Positions 33,270-36,222 of a stretch of 36,222 nucleotides of DNA are shown piece after piece. Every line of letters begins with the position of its first letter. The first letter of the stretch is position 1. This DNA comes from Chromatiaceae bacterium (lineage in GTDB: Bacteria > Pseudomonadota > Gammaproteobacteria > Chromatiales > Chromatiaceae), in contig JANQGF010000270.1 of the NCBI GenBank assembly GCA_028277465.1, forward strand, positions 1 through 36,222, read 5' to 3'. The translations under genes and the position numbers were made by a program. The notes beneath the pieces are model-generated. The model was not told where the DNA came from. It was given only the letters and a program-made list of their open reading frames with translations, and did no database searches.

Positions 33270-33827
33270 ATGATCGAGATCCTCGAATCACCGGCGATCC
33301 GGCGCCAAGTCGCACTGCTCTCGGTCGAGAGCTATCACAGGCTGCGCGACCTGGGTCTGGTGTCAGTGAAGACGGAGCTTCTGCAGGGAGTAATGGTTGA
33401 AAAGATGACGAAGTCACCGCTTCATACGCTCATCGTCCACCGGCTCCACGACCGTCTTGCCATGGGGCTGCCTTCGGGTTACCAATTGCGCAAGGAAGAC
33501 CCGCTCACCCTCGCCCATTCCGAGCCCGAGCCCGACCTCGCTATCGTCCGCGGCGACATCGAGCGTTTCCGCACCCACCACCCGACGACCGCCGAGCTGG
33601 TCGCCGAGGTCGCCGTCAGCAGCCTGCAGGTCGATCGAGCCAAGGCCAGCCTTTACGCCGAGGCAGCCGTCCCCCTCTATTGGCTGGTGCTCGCCGAGCA
33701 GCACGCCATCGAGGTCTACTCCGAGCCCACTCCGAGCCGCTATCGGTGCCAGCGACTCTATGCTCAGGGGGACGTTCTGGAGACCTGGTACGGGGCCCGA
33801 GTCCAGCTCGAAGAGCTGTTTCGCTAG
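33270..33827 (+). CDS. Uma2-family (DUF820) protein
   Basis: A 185-residue single-domain protein. It shows the family pattern of a PD-(D/E)xK-like nuclease fold: LQGVMVEKMTKSPLH near the N-terminus, then EPEPDLAIVRG, then ELVAEVAVSSLQVDRAKASLYAEA and VPLYWLVL. These domains are very common in cyanobacteria and some purple bacteria, often in many copies, and most have no known role; a nuclease activity is inferred from the fold. Its stop overlaps the stop of the converging symporter gene by four bases. Confidence 0.88.
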   Translation: MIEILESPAIRRQVALLSVESYHRLRDLGLVSVKTELLQGVMVEKMTKSPLHTLIVHRLHDRLAMGLPSGYQLRKEDPLTLAHSEPEPDLAIVRGDIERFRTHHPTTAELVAEVAVSSLQVDRAKASLYAEAAVPLYWLVLAEQHAIEVYSEPTPSRYRCQRLYAQGDVLETWYGARVQLEELFR

Positions 33828-34726
33828 GCACGACGCGACCACCAAGCCGCGAGCGCGGCACCCGAGAGATTGTGCCAGATCGAGAAGAGTGCGCCGGGTA
33901 AAGCCGCCGCTGCAGAGAAATACTTGACCGCCAGCGCCACAGCCAGCCCAGAGTTCTGCATGCCGACCTCGATGGCCAGGGTGCGCGCCCTGCCCTCCTC
34001 CTGGCGCAGGAGACGTGCGCCCCAATAGCCGGCGAGCAGACCGATGCCGTTATGCAGCACCACCGCGAAGGCGAGCATGGCGCCGATATCCGCCAGGTTG
34101 TCGCGGTTGAGCGCCACGATGATCGCGATGATCAGGACGATCGTTGCGACCGAGATCAGAGGGAAGACATGCCTGACAGGATCGAGCCGGCGTCCGAGGA
34201 ACTGATTGACCAGGACCCCCAGCATCACCGGGGCCAATATGATCTTGACGATCGAAACCAGCATGTCCAATGCTGGTACCGGAACTCGCTCGCCGACATA
34301 GAGCCAGGTCAGGGCCGGCGTCAAGACCACGGCGAGCAGCGTCGAGGCGGTCGTGAGTGTGATGGACAAGGCGACATCGCCACGCGCCAGATAACAGACA
34401 ACATTGGACGCCGTACCGCCAGGGCAGGCGCCCAGCAAGACGAAGCCCACCAAGAGCGCCGGCGGCAACCCGAAGGCGATCCCGATCAACCAGCCGACGA
34501 GCGGCATCAGGCCGTACTGAAACGCGACCCCCAAGCCGACGATGCCGGGTCGTCGCAGGACCTCAGCGAAGTTCCCGAGGGTCAGAGTGACACCCATGCC
34601 GAACATCACCAGCCCCAACAAGGGCACGATGACCGGTTTCAGGCCGACGAACCACTCCGGCATCCCGTAGGCGATGGCGGCCCCCAGTAATGCCCAGAGT
34701 GGAAAGAGCCTGGTGACGCCCTTCAT
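33824..34726 (-). CDS. bile acid:sodium symporter (BASS) family transporter
   Basis: A 300-residue membrane protein from the ATG at 34726 (MKGVTRLFPLW). It has nine or ten hydrophobic helices. The family features seen are GMGVTLTLGNFAEVLRRP, the LLGACPGGTASNVVCYLARGDVALS region that holds Na+ site residues, and the EVGMQNSGLAVALA crossover helix. BASS members take up organic acids such as bile acids, pyruvate or pantoate with Na+. The substrate here is unknown. It starts 22 bp after metY on the same strand, so the two are probably one operon and the substrate may belong to sulfur amino-acid metabolism (inference). Confidence 0.9.
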   Translation of the reverse strand: MKGVTRLFPLWALLGAAIAYGMPEWFVGLKPVIVPLLGLVMFGMGVTLTLGNFAEVLRRPGIVGLGVAFQYGLMPLVGWLIGIAFGLPPALLVGFVLLGACPGGTASNVVCYLARGDVALSITLTTASTLLAVVLTPALTWLYVGERVPVPALDMLVSIVKIILAPVMLGVLVNQFLGRRLDPVRHVFPLISVATIVLIIAIIVALNRDNLADIGAMLAFAVVLHNGIGLLAGYWGARLLRQEEGRARTLAIEVGMQNSGLAVALAVKYFSAAAALPGALFSIWHNLSGAALAAWWSRRA

Positions 34727-34748
34727 CGAGCGGCGAGACCTTTCGCAC

Positions 34749-36023
34749 TCACCCCGCCGCCAGCGCCTGGTCCAGATCGGCCAGGATGTCGTCCCGATGC
34801 TCGATGCCGACCGATAGACGAACCAGGTCCTCCGAGACGCCCGCGCGGGCGAGCTCATCCGGCGAGAGCTGGCGGTGGGTCGTGGTCGCCGGGTGGCAAG
34901 CGAGGGTCTTGGCATCGCCGATATTGACCAACCGGACTGCCAGCTTCAACGCGTCGATGAAGCGAGCCCCTGCCTCGCGACCACCCTTGATGCCGAACGA
35001 AAGGATGGAGCTCGCCTTGGCGTCGTCCATGTACTTCTGGACCAAGGGATGATCCGGGCTGTCGGGGAGCCCGGCGTAGCGCACCCACTCCACCTTGGGG
35101 TGCGATGTCAGGAAATCGGCCACGGCCAAGGCATTCTCGCAATGGCGGTCCATGCGCACGGGAAGGGTCTCGATCCCCTGCAGGATGAGGAAGCTGTTAA
35201 AGGGCGAGATGGCGGCACCCATGTTGCGCAGCGGCACGACCCGGGCGCGTCCGATGTAGGCCGCCGGACCGAGGGCCTCGGTATAGACGACCCCGTGATA
35301 GGAGACGTCCGGTTCGTTGAGCATGGGAAAGCGGTCCACATGCTCGGCCCAAGGGAACTTGCCCGAATCGACCAGGAGGCCGCCGATGCTGGTGCCGTGT
35401 CCACCCATGTACTTGGTGAGTGCATGCAAGACGATGTCGCACCCATGCTCGAAGGGGCGGCAAAGATAGGGCGTCGGAACCGTGTTGTCGACGATGACCG
35501 GCACCCCATGGGCATGGGCCATGTCTGCGATGGCCTCGAGATCGGCGACATTGCCGGCCGGATTACCGATGGATTCGCAGAAGACCGCCTTGGTCTTGTC
35601 GTCGATCTGGGATGCCATGCCCGCGATGTCGTTGGGCGTCGCGAAGCGCACCTGGATCCCGAGTCGCGGCAGGGTGTGGGCGAATAGATTGTAGGTACCA
35701 CCGTAGAGCGTCGCGGCCGTGACGATATTGTCCCCCGCCTGAGCGATAGTGAAGATGGAGTCGGTGACGGCCGCCATGCCCGAGGCCAGCGCCAACCCCC
35801 CGACTCCTCCCTCCATGGCAGCCACCCGCTGCTCCAGCACATCACTGGTCGGGTTCATGATGCGGGTGTAGATATTGCCGGTGACCTTGAGGTCGAAGAG
35901 ATCCGCGCCGTGCTGGGTGTCGTCGAAGGCGTAACTGGTCGTCTGGTAGATGGGGGTCGCGACAGCCTTGGTCGTGGGATCCGGCGCAAAACCGGCATGG
36001 ATAGCGAGTGTTTCGATCTTCAT
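34749..36023 (-). CDS. metY: O-acetylhomoserine sulfhydrylase
   Basis: A 424-residue PLP enzyme of the Cys/Met metabolism family. The ATG at 36023 has AGGAG seven bases upstream. The PLP-binding Lys204 lies in ALTKYMGGHGTSIGG. Other signatures are YTRIMNPTSDVLEQRVAAMEGG, ALASGMAA, and PVIVDNTVPTPYLCRP. The length (about 425) and the inserted EHVDRFPMLNEPDVSYHG segment favour the O-acetylhomoserine sulfhydrylase branch over MetB/MetC. It makes homocysteine directly from sulfide and O-acetylhomoserine, which suits an organism that lives with sulfide. The upstream 199 bp (36024-36222) reaches the window edge; I found no gene or recognisable SAM riboswitch there. Confidence 0.93.
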   Translation of the reverse strand: MKIETLAIHAGFAPDPTTKAVATPIYQTTSYAFDDTQHGADLFDLKVTGNIYTRIMNPTSDVLEQRVAAMEGGVGGLALASGMAAVTDSIFTIAQAGDNIVTAATLYGGTYNLFAHTLPRLGIQVRFATPNDIAGMASQIDDKTKAVFCESIGNPAGNVADLEAIADMAHAHGVPVIVDNTVPTPYLCRPFEHGCDIVLHALTKYMGGHGTSIGGLLVDSGKFPWAEHVDRFPMLNEPDVSYHGVVYTEALGPAAYIGRARVVPLRNMGAAISPFNSFLILQGIETLPVRMDRHCENALAVADFLTSHPKVEWVRYAGLPDSPDHPLVQKYMDDAKASSILSFGIKGGREAGARFIDALKLAVRLVNIGDAKTLACHPATTTHRQLSPDELARAGVSEDLVRLSVGIEHRDDILADLDQALAAG

Positions 36024-36222
36024 GGCGACTCCTCTTGGTGGTCTTGTCGTTATCCCCGATCGGCGGGCTGAGTCGGCGAGCTGGAGCGCCTGCGGCGCAC
36101 GTTGCGGTCACCCGCCGGATCTTAGGCGATTGCCGGAAATGTTCATACCAAATGGCGCCGGATTGAGGCTCGCCTTCAAGGAGCGCCACCAGGAGCATCG
36201 CCGGGCGATGTGACTGGTGGTG

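Noticed and set aside
33270-33827. Uma2 gene as part of a mobile element
   Set aside because: No terminal repeats, transposase or target duplication are visible nearby; Uma2 genes are usually stand-alone.
36024-36222. Possible SAM riboswitch or upstream gene before metY
   Set aside because: No recognisable SAM-riboswitch core or conserved coding frame; the region is cut by the window edge.

Overview
This 36.2 kb GC-rich window most resembles a gammaproteobacterial chromosome, probably a purple sulfur bacterium or close relative (Chromatiaceae-like). That placement is inference. It rests on the aroA-cmk-rpsA-ihfB order, the two DMSO-reductase-family molybdenum enzymes, a multiheme cytochrome and a sucrose-osmolyte operon. 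No rRNA, tRNA, insertion sequence or CRISPR array was seen.

Region 1 (1-12.4 kb) is the unusual part. A membrane histidine kinase and an NtrC-type sigma-54 activator (2124-3980 and 738-2120, minus strand) sit beside several small exported proteins. One of these (5261-6115) is an extreme Met/Gly repeat protein with 69 Met in 284 residues and no Cys. It is followed on the plus strand by a pentaheme cytochrome c, a Tat-exported DmsA-like molybdoenzyme, a DmsB-like four-cluster ferredoxin subunit, a TorD-type chaperone and a large iron-sulfur protein. Two copies of a TGACAA-n-TkGTCA palindrome (4094-4110 and 4711-4723) each lie about 100 bp upstream of a good GG-N10-GC sigma-54 promoter (4209-4224 and 4813-4828). 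I read this as one regulon: the two-component pair senses a signal and switches on the exported Met/Gly and YP-motif proteins and, by read-through or further promoters, a periplasmic Mo-enzyme/cytochrome pathway. No DmsC/NrfD membrane anchor is present, so the pentaheme cytochrome is the likely electron partner. The substrate is unknown.

Region 2 (12.4-24 kb) is mostly housekeeping: a class-I glutamine amidotransferase and a Nudix ADP-ribose pyrophosphatase (minus strand), a PutP-type Na+/proline symporter, phoB-phoR, then ihfB, rpsA, cmk and aroA (minus strand), and a dihydrolipoamide-dehydrogenase-like gene overlapping yhbY (plus strand).

Region 3 (24-33 kb, all minus strand) holds a sucrose operon in the order sps-spp-fruK-ams: sucrose-phosphate synthase, sucrose-phosphatase, fructokinase and amylosucrase. 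This allows synthesis of sucrose as a compatible solute and its recycling to glucan and fructose-6-phosphate. Immediately downstream come a Cys-ligand cytosolic molybdopterin oxidoreductase without redox subunits and a small ATP-grasp-like protein of unknown function.

Region 4 (33-36.2 kb) has a Uma2-family protein, a BASS-type sodium symporter and an O-acetylhomoserine sulfhydrylase (metY). The window ends in the metY upstream region.
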